A stretch of DNA of 64,000 nucleotides from Liriodendron chinense (lineage: Eukaryota; Streptophyta; Magnoliopsida; Magnoliales; Magnoliaceae). The notes under the pieces were generated by a model that was given only the letters and a program-made list of their open reading frames with translations, was not told the DNA's origin and did no database searches. The stretch is from positions 620,001-684,000 of the forward strand of contig ML058406.1 in NCBI GenBank assembly GCA_003013855.2, read 5' to 3'. Shown here one piece after another: positions 21,841-33,276 of this stretch (within the stretch, counting starts at the first letter, position 1; every line of letters begins with the position of its first letter). The position numbers and the translations under genes are program-made.

Positions 21841-23160
21841 TAGTAATAAATCTCTGTAAGACCGAGGTCGATCCACGGAGAATTGGAGAACAAGTTCCAA
21901 ACTATTCTAGCAACTCAGTTTGCAATAAATAAGAGATTCAATTAGACAATTATGCTAAAATAGAAACTTAATGAAAACAGTAATTTAAAGGCACTAAGGC
22001 ATTCAAGGATCCACTTGTAGTAATCCCATGTCAATCCAATCAATCCAAGCAAGATATACAACTAGATTTGAAGTCCTATCTCTCATCTAATTGGAAAATA
22101 AAGCATTAAACACATTCAATCCCACTCAAGTTGAACTTCCAAGTTCTATTCCCATTCAACAATGTAGAATTCCAAATCATAGCCTTCGGAGTAACAGCCA
22201 TGCCTATGGACTATGGCCTGCTCAAGGATTACTATAATTCGAATCTAAACAAGCACAACATGATAATCACAAAGAATTGCAAGGAATCCATGTCCGGAGC
22301 ACATGAACTCTCATAAAACATCTAAAACTATCAACTTTAAGAACTAGAATATGCAAAAATCCAAATTTGAAGTAAAATTACTTGAACTAATCTGAATCAA
22401 ACATGGAATTGGCTACAAGCTTCACCTGTCAGCCTTAGCTGAGAGATTCTAGCCGAGCATTGTCATACTACAACTACAACTCAAATAAGAAAATATAAAA
22501 ACTAGAAAACTGGGGTTTGGAGGGTTGTAGACACTCCACGATGACTTCCTTCCTCTCCCACGACGTCCCTTAGCTTCTATGGTGCCCTAGGAAGAGCCCC
22601 TAGGTGTCCTTTTAAAGTGGGGAAGCTCGGTTGCGTCAGAATCATCTAGAAACTGCATAAGGATATCCACTGCGTAGAAAAACTCGGAGTCCGGATTTGG
22701 AAAGGTCACTGTCTTACGCAGGGCCGACCGGTCTTGACCGGTCGGACAGTGTATGTTACACGTCCAGAGAGTTCAGGGACTGGACTGTCCTGATGTCCGA
22801 CCGGTCTTGACCGGTCGGGCTTGTCTGGACTTTAGTCGAGTGTCTTCCAGCAGGGTGGCCGACCGATCTTGATCGGTCTGGCTCCCTTGGCCGACCGGTC
22901 TTGACCGGTCTAGCCTATTCTCTTTGCATTTTTCTTCCTTTCTTTCATGTCTTTTCTCCCTCCTTGCTTTCTTCTTTCTTTGGTCCTCCTTCATCCTTCA
23001 TCAAAGACTCCTAAACGTGCTCCTTTTGGTTTCCAATTGGGCGAAGTCGCTCTCATCCCTACAATCACAAAACATGCATTAAATAGGCCTTTTAAACATA
23101 TAAACCATGCATATAATGTGATGTAACGGGCTATGCAATGTATAAATTGGAGGTTCAACA
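21841..23160 (-). repeat. E5 3' LTR, main part
   Basis: This continues the 32 bp left of E4 and ends GGTTCAACA next to the purine tract. GACCGGTC dyads lie at 22724-22918. At 22861-22878 both arms carry the same change (GACCGATC with GATCGGTC). The TATA position reads TTTAAAG, so the promoter is probably weakened. The leader hairpin is at 22425-22446 with one broken pair. Confidence 0.9.
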
Positions 23161-24284
23161 CACCCCCCAACCAGCTTTTTGCTAGTCCCGAGTAAAACAT
23201 GCGTGAATAAGTTCAAACCTTCTAAACCAACTCTCCTTCAGAACTATGTTTCTATCCATTCCAAGACATATAAGTATAAAATTTGGAGAAATCAAGTGAT
23301 AGAAGTTGCAACCTTAAACTCTCAAAGCATAATAAGTGTCCATATGAAATTCCTGCTGATTGATTGATAAATAGAAGAACTCGAACAAAATTCAACCTAG
23401 TGTGCATAATGAAAGCTCATCTCATGAGTTTATGGGATTATCTTCTTCATAGATCAACTAAACTATAGATCTCAAGGTGCATAGAGCGACAACAAGCCAA
23501 TGACAGGAATTTGCCTTACCGTCCTTCCGACGGCTTTCACACTACGTCCCATTTCCAGCTTTGGTTACGGGAAGACCATCCCCCGGTTGGTAATAGGTAG
23601 CCCTTTTCAAAAAGTTCCACTATTTTTTCATCATTCCCAGTTTCATCCTTTCTTTTCCTTTTTCTTTTAAATTAGATAGGATTTTTAGAAATCCATATCT
23701 TTCGTTATTTTCCCATGGACAAGGATGGACAAAATACCCCGGCTTGATTCCTCAACACCTCAAATATAAGTTTAGCCAGTCCACAAATCACATACTCCCT
23801 TTAATCACGAAAATCGTGTAATGTGAACTAGGTGTAAGAGTGTTCAAATTTTCTATCGATCACATAAATAGGAGAATTCACATATAAAACCATTATGTTA
23901 GGAGAAGTTCAAGACGTACAACATCACTCACTTCTTATCTCCTCTTCTTATATCATATCATCTCGAATGCATAGAAAAAAGGTTTTTTAACGGAGTTTTA
24001 AATTTTTAGAAAATTCAAAAAAAATTGCACATATGATGCTCGAAATGTTGCAATATGCTAGATGAGGGATCTCATCTCACCCCCCCAGCCAAATCTTGCA
24101 TTGTCCTCAATGTGAAAAGATATGCAATGAGCATGAACATGAGAGCAATGGTGAAATACAAGAGAGTGAGAACAATAATACCTGAGATAGTCGATCATGG
24201 AAAGCTGCAACTCAACATCTAAAGCTATTAAGCAAGCAAGATTAAAACGACTAAACCTACCTATACCTCCGTTAGACTAGGAGA
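23161..24284 (-). other. E5 purine tract and 3' noncoding region
   Basis: It opens with the minus-strand purine tract (23161-23172), then about 1.1 kb homologous to the E4 and E6 3' noncoding regions. There is no supported ORF. Confidence 0.7.
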
Positions 24285-24626
24285 TCAATCATCCTGATAC
24301 ACAGGATCATCCAGAGTGATGGACCTGTCCTTTGAATCAAATTTCTCAACAAATGGTTTAAGACGTTGTCCATTCACTTTAAAACTATTACCATTTGCGG
24401 CATTCTCTATCTCGACAACCCCATGAGGAAACATTTCTTTAATAATGTATGGGCCTGTCCATCGAGATCGCAATTTTCTCGGAAAAAGATGAAGTCGGAA
24501 ATTATACAAGAGCACTTTCTGACCTTCGTGGAAAGATTTCCTGAAGATGTGCTTGTTATGAAAAGCCTTCATCCTACTCTTGTAAATTCTCAAGTTCTCA
24601 TAAGCATCGTTCCGGATCTCGTCAAG
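24285..24626 (-). pseudogene. E5 integrase C-terminus
   Basis: The last about 110 codons of pol up to the E6 insertion point: RIYKSRMKAFHNKH, the GPY module [16 protein letters not shown], and the terminus DDPVYQDD. This piece is open. The pol it belonged to resumes at 44606 after E6 and is heavily damaged, so it is classed as part of a pseudogene. Confidence 0.9.
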
Positions 24627-24872
24627 TGTTGAACCTCCAATTTATACATTGCATTGCCCATTTCACGACAACGTTGCATGATTTTCATGGTTTAAAGGCC
24701 CACCTAACATATGTTTTTGTGATTATAGGGATGAGAGTGGATTTCATCAAATTGGAGCCAAAAGAATGTATTTGAAGCTATTGCATGAAGTCTTAGGATG
24801 GACCAAAGAAAGAAGAAGAAAGAGAGAGAAAAGAGGATGAAGAAAAGAAGAAAAAGCTGAAGAATAACAAGG

Positions 24873-25160
24873 CTGACCGGTCGTCCGACCGGTCAGACAC
24901 ATCAGAAAGGAGCAATAGAAGAAGGCCGACCGGTCAAGACCGGTCGGCCATGAAGGCAGAAGACATTGAGGAAGGGCCGACCGGTCATGACCGGTCGGCT
25001 ATAGGCTCTGGACGAAGAGGAAACAAAGCCCGACCGGTCATGACCGGTCGGGCATGCACGCTGGACGCGGATAGATTTGTCCGACCGGTCATGACCGGTC
25101 GGATGCACTCGCTGGATGGTTTAAAAAGTTAGTCCGACCGGTCACGACCGGTCGGCCCTG
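24873..25160 (+). repeat. GACCGGTC dyad array, E6 5' LTR
   Basis: Six units about 40-60 bp apart. Each is a 10-base arm CCGACCGGTC, two bases, then its reverse complement, often extended outward by matching bases. 24924-24949 has perfect 12-base arms. The first unit has CTG and CAG outer triplets instead of CCG and CGG, a matched change. Several units are followed by GCTGGA. Confidence 0.9.
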
Positions 25161-25251
25161 CGTAAGAAGACTCCTTTCTAAATTGGGACTCCGAAAATTG
25201 CTGCGCAATGCGAAGGCTTTCGCAGAATCCGACGCAAGGGGGGCTTGTTGC

Positions 25252-25259
25252 TATAAAAG
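25252..25259 (+). promoter_or_regulatory. TATA box of E6 5' LTR
   Basis: TATAAAAG, followed by the CACCTAGGG block common to these LTRs. The equivalent in the 3' LTR is at 43798-43805. Confidence 0.8.
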
Positions 25260-26059
25260 GCCACCTAGGGGCTCTCCCTAAGGTATGAGAGAAGAGAAGG
25301 AACGTGAGTTTGGAGGCTGAAGGCGACTGTGGAGCGTCTACAACATCTATTTTCGGGTTTTTCTAGTTTTATGCTTTATTTTTGAGTTTTTAGTTGTAGC
25401 ATGACTATGCTCGGCTAAAACCTCTCAGCTAAGGCTGAGAGGTGAAGCTTGTAGCTAATTCTATGTTAATTTCAGTTTGATTCAAGTATTTTTAATTCAA
25501 AGTTGGATTTTTCTTATGTTTCAGTCCAATAGGTGGTAGTTTGAGATGTCTTATCTGAGTCTATGTGCTCCGGACATGAATTCCTTTTAATTCTCTGAGA
25601 TTATCACAGGTTGCTTGTTTAGATTCGAATTATAGTAATCCTTGAGCAGGCCATAGTCCATAGGCATGGCTGTTACTCCGCAGGCTATGAATTTGAATTC
25701 TACATTGATTGAATGGACTTGAACTTGGAAGTTCAACTTGAATTGGATGAATGTGTGTGAATGCTTTATTTTCCAACTAGATGAGAGATAGGACTTCAAA
25801 TCTAGTTGTGTTCTCTACTTGGATTGACTGAATTAACATAGGATTACTACAAGTGGATCCTTGAAAGCCTTAGTACATTATATCTCTGATTTTTCATTAA
25901 GTTACTGTTTTAATTAAACATTCCATTGAATCTGAATTTACTCTATTAAACTAAGTTGCTGGAGTAATTAGGAAGCTATTACTCTTTCCCTGTGGATCGA
26001 CCTCGGTCTTATCGAGATTTATTACTACATCGCAGCCTTACACTTGAGGCGAGCGAACA

Positions 26060-26307
26060 AGTTTTTGGCGCCGCTGCCGGGGAAATTAGATAATAGTTTT
26101 CAAATAGTTTCAGTGGCTGTAGAAGTAGAAGTAGATAGGTTTTTCTGATTTTTCTTAGAACTAACATAGTTTTCTGTTTTGTAGGAATTCTTCTTTCAGT
26201 TCAAGCGCATCAGGTGATACCTTTCTAACTTAGTTTTTTTCAGAATTTTTAGTTCAGATTTTAGTTTTCTAGAATAGGATTAGTTTCAGTTCCTGGTTGA
26301 GTGGTTT
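26060..26307 (+). promoter_or_regulatory. E6 leader with tRNA-Asp primer site
   Basis: The primer site at 26066-26083 matches the tRNA-Asp complement with one mismatch (GCT for GTT). The leader runs to the gag ATG at 26308. This is the stretch missing from E4. Confidence 0.88.
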
Positions 26308-28343
26308 ATGTCCCGTTGGGAACGTAATCATTCAAATCGTCTTCAATCTGAAGGTGGTTTAGTTGGACCACTGTCAGTCCATAGACAAGTCCGAAATTAT
26401 CAAGAGCATCGTGAAAGTTTGGGGAGTATGGATCAAACACCCTTAAGGAATCCTCCCCCCCCCTACTCCAACCACAAACGCAAATCAGGAAGGAGTAGGA
26501 GAGAATGAGGTACATAATGTTCCTCCAATGAGATCACTACGGGATTACCTACAACCTGCTCGTACAATTACACCTTCTTGCATAGTTCTACCAGCTAACG
26601 GTGGGACCCTTAACATAAAACCGGGAGTAATCCAACTTTTACCTAAATTCCATGGGCTAGACTTTGACCGCCCATACTTACACTTGCAAGAATTCGAAGA
26701 AGTGTTGGCCACCTTGCATTACCCCAATGTTTCTGGGGATACAATCAGACTTAAACTTTTTCCCTTCACCTTGAAAGAAAGAGCCAAAGATTGGCTTCAC
26801 TCTCTTAGACCATATTCGATTGGGTCATGGGTTGAGATGAACCGGGAATTCTTGAAAAAGTTCTTCCCAGCTCATAAAACAAACACTCTTCGAAGGGCCA
26901 TCATGAATTTCTCAGCTAAAGAGGGTGAATCATTCTTTCAATGTTGGGAAAGATTTAAGGAACTCCTGCTTGCTTGCCCACATCATGGCTATGAGAGTTG
27001 GCGAATTATAAATTTTTTCAATGATGGATTAAGTCCTAATATGCGCCAATTTGTGGAAATGATGTGCAATGGCGAGTTTATGAGTAAAAATCCAGATGAT
27101 GCTTGGAGTTACTTGGACATGTTGGCAGAAAACGCCCCGTAAATGCAAGGATATCCAACCTCACAAGGAAGGTTGAGGCCATGGAACTTAGCAAAAATGG
27201 AGTTTCCAAGTCCAAGGAAGCTGTTGAAACCACATGTGGGATTTGTCTCACCGACTTACACGCTACGCAAGATTGTCCCACAATTCCTGCATTTAAGGAA
27301 GTGCTGCAAGAGACAGCCAATGCCACATATGGTTATCAACGGCCCTTCAATGGACCGGTAGGTAATACGTACAATGAGAGTTGGAAGAACCACCCGAATT
27401 TCAGTTGGAAGAATGCCCCAACGGGCAATCCTACCAACTCCCAAAGAGGGCCACCCATGCAAAATATGGCCCCACCTCAATTCTCATTAGAGGATACCTT
27501 GAGAGCATTTATGCAAGGGCAAGCGCAAATAAATGAATCAAATCAACAAATGTTCCAAGAGCTGAAAGTCTCGGTTGATGAGATTAAGGGACGCTTGAAT
27601 GCTAGGGAAGGGACCTTTCCGGCCCAACCTCAGCCCAATCCAAAGCAAGTACATGAAGTAAGCATCCCTAATCCTTCCAACCAAAACATGGAGCAAGCTA
27701 AATCCATTACCACCCTTAGAAGTGGTAAACAAATTGACAAAACTATTCCGGTGAAGGCCGATGAGCCTAATGATCCGGTAAATTCTGAGGATGAAAATGG
27801 ATCTAACTTAGCCCCACAACAACCGGAACGCATTTACAAGCCCATAGCACCTTTCCCATCGAGATTGGTTGCCCCAAAATCTCTCCCAAATTCTCAAGAT
27901 ATTCTAGAGATTTTCAGACAAGTCAAGATCAATATCCCTTTGCTTGATGCCATCAAACAAATTCCCTCTTATGCCAAGTTTCTAAAAGACCTATGCACAA
28001 CAAAACGCAAATATAATGTGCAGCAAAAGGCCTTCCTAACTGAGCAAGTTAGTGCCATCCTCACTCAAAAGACTCCCCCAAAATTCAAAGATCCCGGTAG
28101 TCCCACCGTCTCATGTATCATTGGAGACTACCGGATTGAACGTGCCTTGTTAGACTTGGGGGCAAGTGTGAACTTGATCCCATACTCGGTATATGAACAA
28201 TTGGGTCTTGGTGAATTAAAACCCACCAAAACCACATTGCAACTCGCTGATAGATCTATCCGTGTACCGAGGAGGATAGTTGAGGATGTTCTAGTCCAAG
28301 TTGACAAATTCTACTACCCGGTAGATTTTATAGTCTTGGACAC
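26308..28343 (+). pseudogene. E6 gag and start of protease, interrupted by E7
   Basis: Athila-type Gag from ATG 26308 (MSRWERNHSN). A nine-C run near 26455 (one base longer than the E4 sequence) shifts the frame after LRNPPPP, and the frame is regained at MRSLRDYLQ (26528). About 85 bases are deleted at 27131 compared with E4, joining ENA to NARISNLTRKVE in another frame. The gag core and the CCHC knuckle (CGIC, H, C near 27233) are otherwise conserved, as is TTLRSGK near 27715. Protease has its catalytic DLGAS near 28150. The sequence stops at VLDT, where E7 inserted, and continues at 38714. Confidence 0.92.
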
Positions 28344-28577
28344 TGTTGAGCTCTTAATTATGCATATTCTAACCCCAATTCATCACTCATTGTGCAAGGT
28401 TTGTATGGTTTGGAAGCTAATTCAATGCATGTTGTGTGACTACAGGATTGAGGGTGGACTCTACTCAATTGAAGATATAATGAGCTCATTTGGAACTATT
28501 CTAATAAAGAAAGAAAGAACTAAAGAAGAAAAGAAAGCAGAAGGAAGAAAGAAAGGAAAAATACAAGAAGAAAAGAG

Positions 28578-28876
28578 GGCTGACCGGTCGTGACCGGTCG
28601 GCCAAGGAAGCCAGACCGGTCAGTGACCGGTCAGCCATGCAGATTTGGCTCCTACTGAAGACGTCCGACCGGTCTTGACCAGTCGGACATATGCTGGAAC
28701 TTCATTGAAAAGGACCGACCGGTCTGCTGTAAGGTGGATGAAAACATCCGACCGGTCTTGACCGGTCGGATAGGCTTGCTGGACTGATGTTCTACTAGGC
28801 CCGACCGGTCTTGACCGGTCGGGCATACCTGCTGGAGTTTTTTACTTGAGGCCGACCGGTCATGACCGGTCGGCCA
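28578..28876 (+). repeat. GACCGGTC dyad array, E7 5' LTR
   Basis: Seven units. Three consecutive intact ones (28746-28771, 28799-28824, 28850-28875) each have 12-base arms and a two-base spacer. The inner ten bases are constant, while the outer two differ (AT, GC, GG) and are matched by complementary changes in the other arm. One unit (near 28715) is only a half site. Confidence 0.92.
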
Positions 28877-28925
28877 TGCGTACTGAGTTAGAAATTTCTA
28901 ATTTCATCCCGATTTTTTCTGCGTT

Positions 28926-28986
28926 GCGTAAGTGTTACGCAAGTTCTCGATTCTTCCGAAGTTGTGGAGCTTCCAGACTATAAAAG
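28926..28986 (+). promoter_or_regulatory. E7 core promoter: palindrome plus TATA box
   Basis: GCGTAA and TTACGC separated by three bases (28926-28940), then 38 bases, then TATAAAAG (28979-28986). E1 and E8 have the same palindrome at the same distance from their TATA box. The 3' LTR has TATA at 37739-37746. Confidence 0.75.
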
Positions 28987-29145
28987 GACACCTAGGGATC
29001 GTTCCTAGGGCATCCTAGAAGGGTTCAAGCGAGGTTGGAGGCTGTGGAAGTGAAGATTGGAGTTTCACAACTCCTTTTGGTTTGCTTTGCTGTTTTTATG
29101 CTTTTTGTAGTTGTTTCATGTTTCCTTGGATCATGAGCAGCTAAA

Positions 29146-29167
29146 CCTCTTAGCTAGGGCTAAGAGG
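29146..29167 (+). other. Leader hairpin CCTCTTAGC / GCTAAGAGG
   Basis: A nine-base perfect stem with a four-base loop, about 160 bases downstream of the TATA box and so inside the transcript. The same hairpin is in the other seven LTRs that cover this region, with C-G or T-A at the sixth pair. Confidence 0.75.
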
Positions 29168-29953
29168 TGAAGCTTGTAGTGTATCCAAGATGTTTTAATT
29201 CGTAGTTAAGTGGTTTTCAGTTTGGAATTCATGATTATGAACTAAGGTTTGAAGTTTATACAAGTTTTTAAGTAATTTCTCTTAGTCTTGTGATGACTCA
29301 TGGATGTTTGGATGGATTACTTATCTTCTTAATTTGTTTGCAACGGTCTAGACCTGTATGATCCGAGGAATTGGAGTGCGCTCTAGTACCAAGCTCTTCA
29401 TAAAGGGACTTCGTGCCAAAGTTCTAGTTTTGGTTGATTATCTGGAATATGTATGGATTGTGCATATAATTTGAATCCAGTTCAAATCATGATCTAGCCT
29501 TGTCTTGTGAGAAGACTTGAGGATGGTTATGATTGGGAATTGGACCTATAGAAAAGGTGAATGACCTATGCAATGAGCATGCTCAGATCAGCCTAGAGTT
29601 GAGTGAACTTTATGCACAGAACTTACATGTTACAGACTTCTGGTTTAACAGTTCTATCATCCGACTAGATAGACCTGACTGGTGATTCTAGTTGAGAGAA
29701 TGGGAAACCACAGCGGATTGAACATCGAGGATTGCTACAAGTGAATCCTCGAACCCCTAGTGCCTTCTTATAATTGTTTACATTCAATTTAGCTTAAACT
29801 GTTAATCACACACATTCTATTCAAACTTTGATTGTTAGCTTCAATAGAAACTTGTGGATGAGTTTGTGACATCCTACATAAGTCCCTGTGGATCGACCTC
29901 GGTATTACCGAGTTTATTACTACATCGCAACCCTACACTTGGGGAAGCGAACA

Positions 29954-30522
29954 AGTTTTTGGCGCCGTTGCCGGGGACCTTGACGGTTTTCACAAATTTC
30001 TGAAATTAGTATCTATTTAGGACTCTTTTAGATTATTAGAACTAACTTAGTTTGTTTATTTGATGTTTTCAAGGATTTCTAGGAAGCTGAAGAAGATTCA
30101 AGGATTTCAAGTGCGAATCAGGTTCTATCCTTCTAAAACCTTACTCTTCTCCTTCTCCTAGTCATTCTTATTTTATTCATCTCTTGTAGAGTGGGTGGAG
30201 ACTCCTTTTGGATCTCTGAAAGGTCGGCCTTTTTGCCACCTGGATTCCTATTGGTCGGCTCTGCCGTCTTGGATCACCTTGTGCTCAGGGATTTCTTTTC
30301 TCATCTCTACTCCTCTTTCTCCTTTTTCTGTGCCTTTTCTCAAAAGATTCAAAGAGTGGGTGGGGTGTTCTCTGAACCCCTATTGACCAGGAGAAATCGG
30401 TCTCTATCTTTGTTTTTGGCCTAGCCATTGCAAGACACCTTGTGCTTCGGTCTTAGAGAAGAGTAAAGAAAAAGAAGGAAGAATTCTTTTTCCTTTCTTT
30501 TGTTTCTTATTTTTGATTTTGC
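29954..30522 (+). promoter_or_regulatory. E7 leader with perfect tRNA-Asp primer site
   Basis: The primer site at 29960-29977 is a perfect 18-base complement of the tRNA-Asp 3' end. The leader (545 bases to the gag ATG) is more than twice as long as in E6. It contains a 77-codon open frame at 30191-30424 that I do not regard as a gene. Confidence 0.88.
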
Positions 30523-31133
30523 ATGCCACATTGGGCTCGGGATTCCAATAACCGACTCATAAGTGAAGGGGGGATAGTAGAAGGGATTGATAGAGAGCCA
30601 CGTGCTAGGAGACATCTAAATTCTCCAATTTTATCTGAAAGTATGGCTACAAATCAACCTAACCCGGTTCAAAATCAAACCGAAACAGGGGAGAATGTGG
30701 TTGAGAATGTTCCCCGACCTAGGACTTTACGTGATTTCTTGCAACCTGCAAGAACAAGCACTCCCTCATGCATAGTATTTCCACCAAATGCAGGGAATGT
30801 GGATTTGAAACCGGGAGTGATCAATCTTCTCCCTAAATTCCATGGTTTAGACAGTGAAAGTGCCTATCAACACTTTAGGGAGTTTGATGAGGTAATCACC
30901 ACCATGCACTTTGCAAATGTGACTGAAGATGTAGTAAGACTTAAATTCTTCCCTTTCACTCTTAAGGATAAAGCCAAGGGTTGGCTGTATGCATTAAGGC
31001 CAAGATCAATCGGGTCATGGAACGATATGCACAGAGAATTTATAAAAAAATTCTTCCCTACTCACAAAACGAACATGCTTAAGCGCCTTATCATGAACTT
31101 TGCCCAAAAGGAGGATGAAACCTTTTCCCAATG

Positions 31134-31169
<36 letters not shown>

Positions 31170-33276
31170 ACATCATGGCTATGAAAATTGGCGGATTATA
31201 AGTTTTTTCTATGAAGGACTGATTCCATCCATGCGCCAATTTATAGAGATGATGTGTAATGGGGAGTTCATGAATAAGGAAGCTGATGAAGCATGGGATT
31301 ATCTGGAAGAATTGGCTGAAAGTGCACAATCTTGGGACACACCTAAACCAACAAATTCCAAGATTGGCCAACAAAAGGAAAAGGGAGGAATGTATGTCCT
31401 ATCAGAAGAAGATAGCATAAGTGCACGGTTGGCTAGCCTTACAAGAAAGGTCGAAGCCATGGAATTAAGGAAAGGGGAAACAATCAACTCCACTGAGGTT
31501 GAAACTGTTTGTGGAATTTGTGCTGGAAATCAACATGCTACACCCGATTGTCCCACAATTTCAGCAGTCCAAGGCATCTTACAAGAACAAACAAATGCCA
31601 TAAACAGTTATCAGCAGCAATATGGTGCTCCAAACTCAAACACGTATAATCCTAATTGGAAGAACCATCCCAACTTCAGTTGGAAGAATGGGCCCAATGC
31701 AAATGCAAACAACACTCCAAAAGTATCACTAGAAGAGATGTTGGGTGCATTTGTATCAGTCCAGAATGAGCATAACAAGACAAACTCTCTAAAAATAGAT
31801 GGGTTCATGCAAGAGCAATTGAAATTCAATCAAAACTCAAACCAAGCCATCAATGAATTGAAAACATCTTTGGCTAGAGTTGAAGCTCACCTTAGTGTTA
31901 GAGAGAAGGGCACACTCCCTGCCCAACCTCTTCCTAATCCAAGGACCCAATATGAGATACAAGATGCAAGCTCATCCTCCCACCATACGGAACATGTCCA
32001 AGCTATCACCACGTTGAGAAGTGGGAAAGAAATTGATAAATCCAATCCGGTGAAGGCCCCCAAGCCTAAGGATCCGGAAATTCCCAAAGAGGATGATAGC
32101 CCAAACAATATTCCACAAGAGAAAGAACCGGAAAGACAATACAAGCCGGTTGCCCCATTTCCACAAAGGTTGATTTCACCTAAACCTTTAGATAAAAATC
32201 TGGAGATTCTGGAAGTTTTCAAGCAGGTGAAGATCAACATTCCGCTGTTGGATGCAATAAAACAAATACCATCTTATGCCAAATTTTTAAAGGAATTGTG
32301 TACAATCAAAAGGAAACATAATGTTCACAACAAAGTGCTTTTGGCTGAGAATTTGAGTGCCATCATCAAACAAGAGGTGCCCCAAAAATACAAAGATCCG
32401 GGTAGTCCAACCATATCATGCATCATAGGAGACTACCTGATTAAACAAGCCCTACTCGACTTGGGGGCAAGTGTGAATCTCATTCCATACTCGGTCTATG
32501 AACAACTTGGGTTAGGTGAATTGAAACCCACCAAAACCACACTCCAACTTGCTGATAGATCCATCCGGATACCGAAAGGAATGGTAGAGGATGTTCTAGT
32601 CCAAGTTGATAAATTCTACTATCCAGTAGATTTTATTGTCTTGGACACACATCCCGTGATAGGCACCGGTACTCAAATTCCTGTCATACTTGGAAGGCCG
32701 TTTCTAGCTACCTCAAACGCCATTATCAATTGTAGAAACGGACTGGTACAAATGTCCTTTGGAAATATGACTCTTGAGCTTAATATATTTGAGTTATGCA
32801 AACAACCGCGGGAAGTTGATGATGATATCCACGAATTAAACATGATTGAATCATTCGTGGAAGATACAATCCCCTTGTCACTATTTTCCGACCCTTTAGA
32901 GGCATGTGTGGCCCATCTCCATGATATGAATGATAATACAACACAAGAGATGGATGCCATTCTAGATGTGATGCTGGTACGTGAAAATAAAAGATGGAGG
33001 GCCCCAATTGAACCTTTGCCTATAAATGAGAACAAGGCCCTCCCATCCAACATTAAGGCACCAAAACTCGACCTAAAACCATTGCCAAGTGAGCTAAAAT
33101 ATGTCTATTTAGGTCGAGATGAGACATATCCAGTGGTGATTTCTTCCCACTTGGATGAGGAACAAGAGAGTAGGCTAATAGCCACTCTATTAGAGCACAA
33201 GAGTGCCATCGGATGGACAATTGCGGATCTCAAAAGGCATAGACCCACTGATTTGCACTCACCGCATACATCTTGA
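30523..33276 (+). CDS. gag-pro: E7 gag-protease
   Basis: Particle protein and aspartic protease in one 917-codon frame from ATG 30523 ([10 protein letters not shown]). The gag core lies around residues 145-240 ([16 protein letters not shown] to [14 protein letters not shown]). The CCHC knuckle CX2CX4HX4C is at residues 330-343. A low-complexity region with [11 protein letters not shown] precedes protease. The catalytic motif DLGAS has Asp646, followed by [12 protein letters not shown] and [12 protein letters not shown]. The acidic linker and [12 protein letters not shown] lead towards RT. The frame is lost at about 33236, where one extra C follows ADLK, giving an unnatural tail ([13 protein letters not shown]). 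In E6 the same junction is continuous, so this is a lesion and not evidence of programmed frameshifting. Confidence 0.93.

Larger units (their letters stand above)
24627..26059 (+). repeat. E6 5' LTR (1433 bp)
   Basis: TGTTGAACCTCC to GCGAACA. Inside, in order, are a GA-rich tract (24795-24870), six GACCGGTC dyads (24873-25160), a TGCGAA/TTCGCA palindrome (25209-25224), a TATA box (25252-25259), a leader hairpin (25421-25442) and a terminal hairpin (26002-26016). Confidence 0.95.
28344..29953 (+). repeat. E7 5' LTR (1610 bp)
   Basis: TGTTGAGCTC to GCGAACA. It has a GA-rich tract (28500-28575), seven GACCGGTC units (28578-28876), the palindrome GCGTAA-GTG-TTACGC (28926-28940), TATA (28979-28986), the leader hairpin (29146-29167) and the terminal hairpin CTCGGT/ACCGAG (29898-29912). 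Confidence 0.95.

Noticed and set aside
24873..25160. CRISPR-like array
   Set aside because: The context is a plant retrotransposon LTR. Units are palindromic with short irregular spacers, and no cas genes exist.
30191..30424. A 77-codon ORF in the E7 leader
   Set aside because: No similarity or conservation in other leaders. A chance frame in an untranslated leader is more likely.
33203..33276. Programmed frameshift between gag and pol in E7
   Set aside because: E6 has the same junction in one continuous phase. E7 has an extra C, and E4 has an extra A at a different place. These are private lesions.
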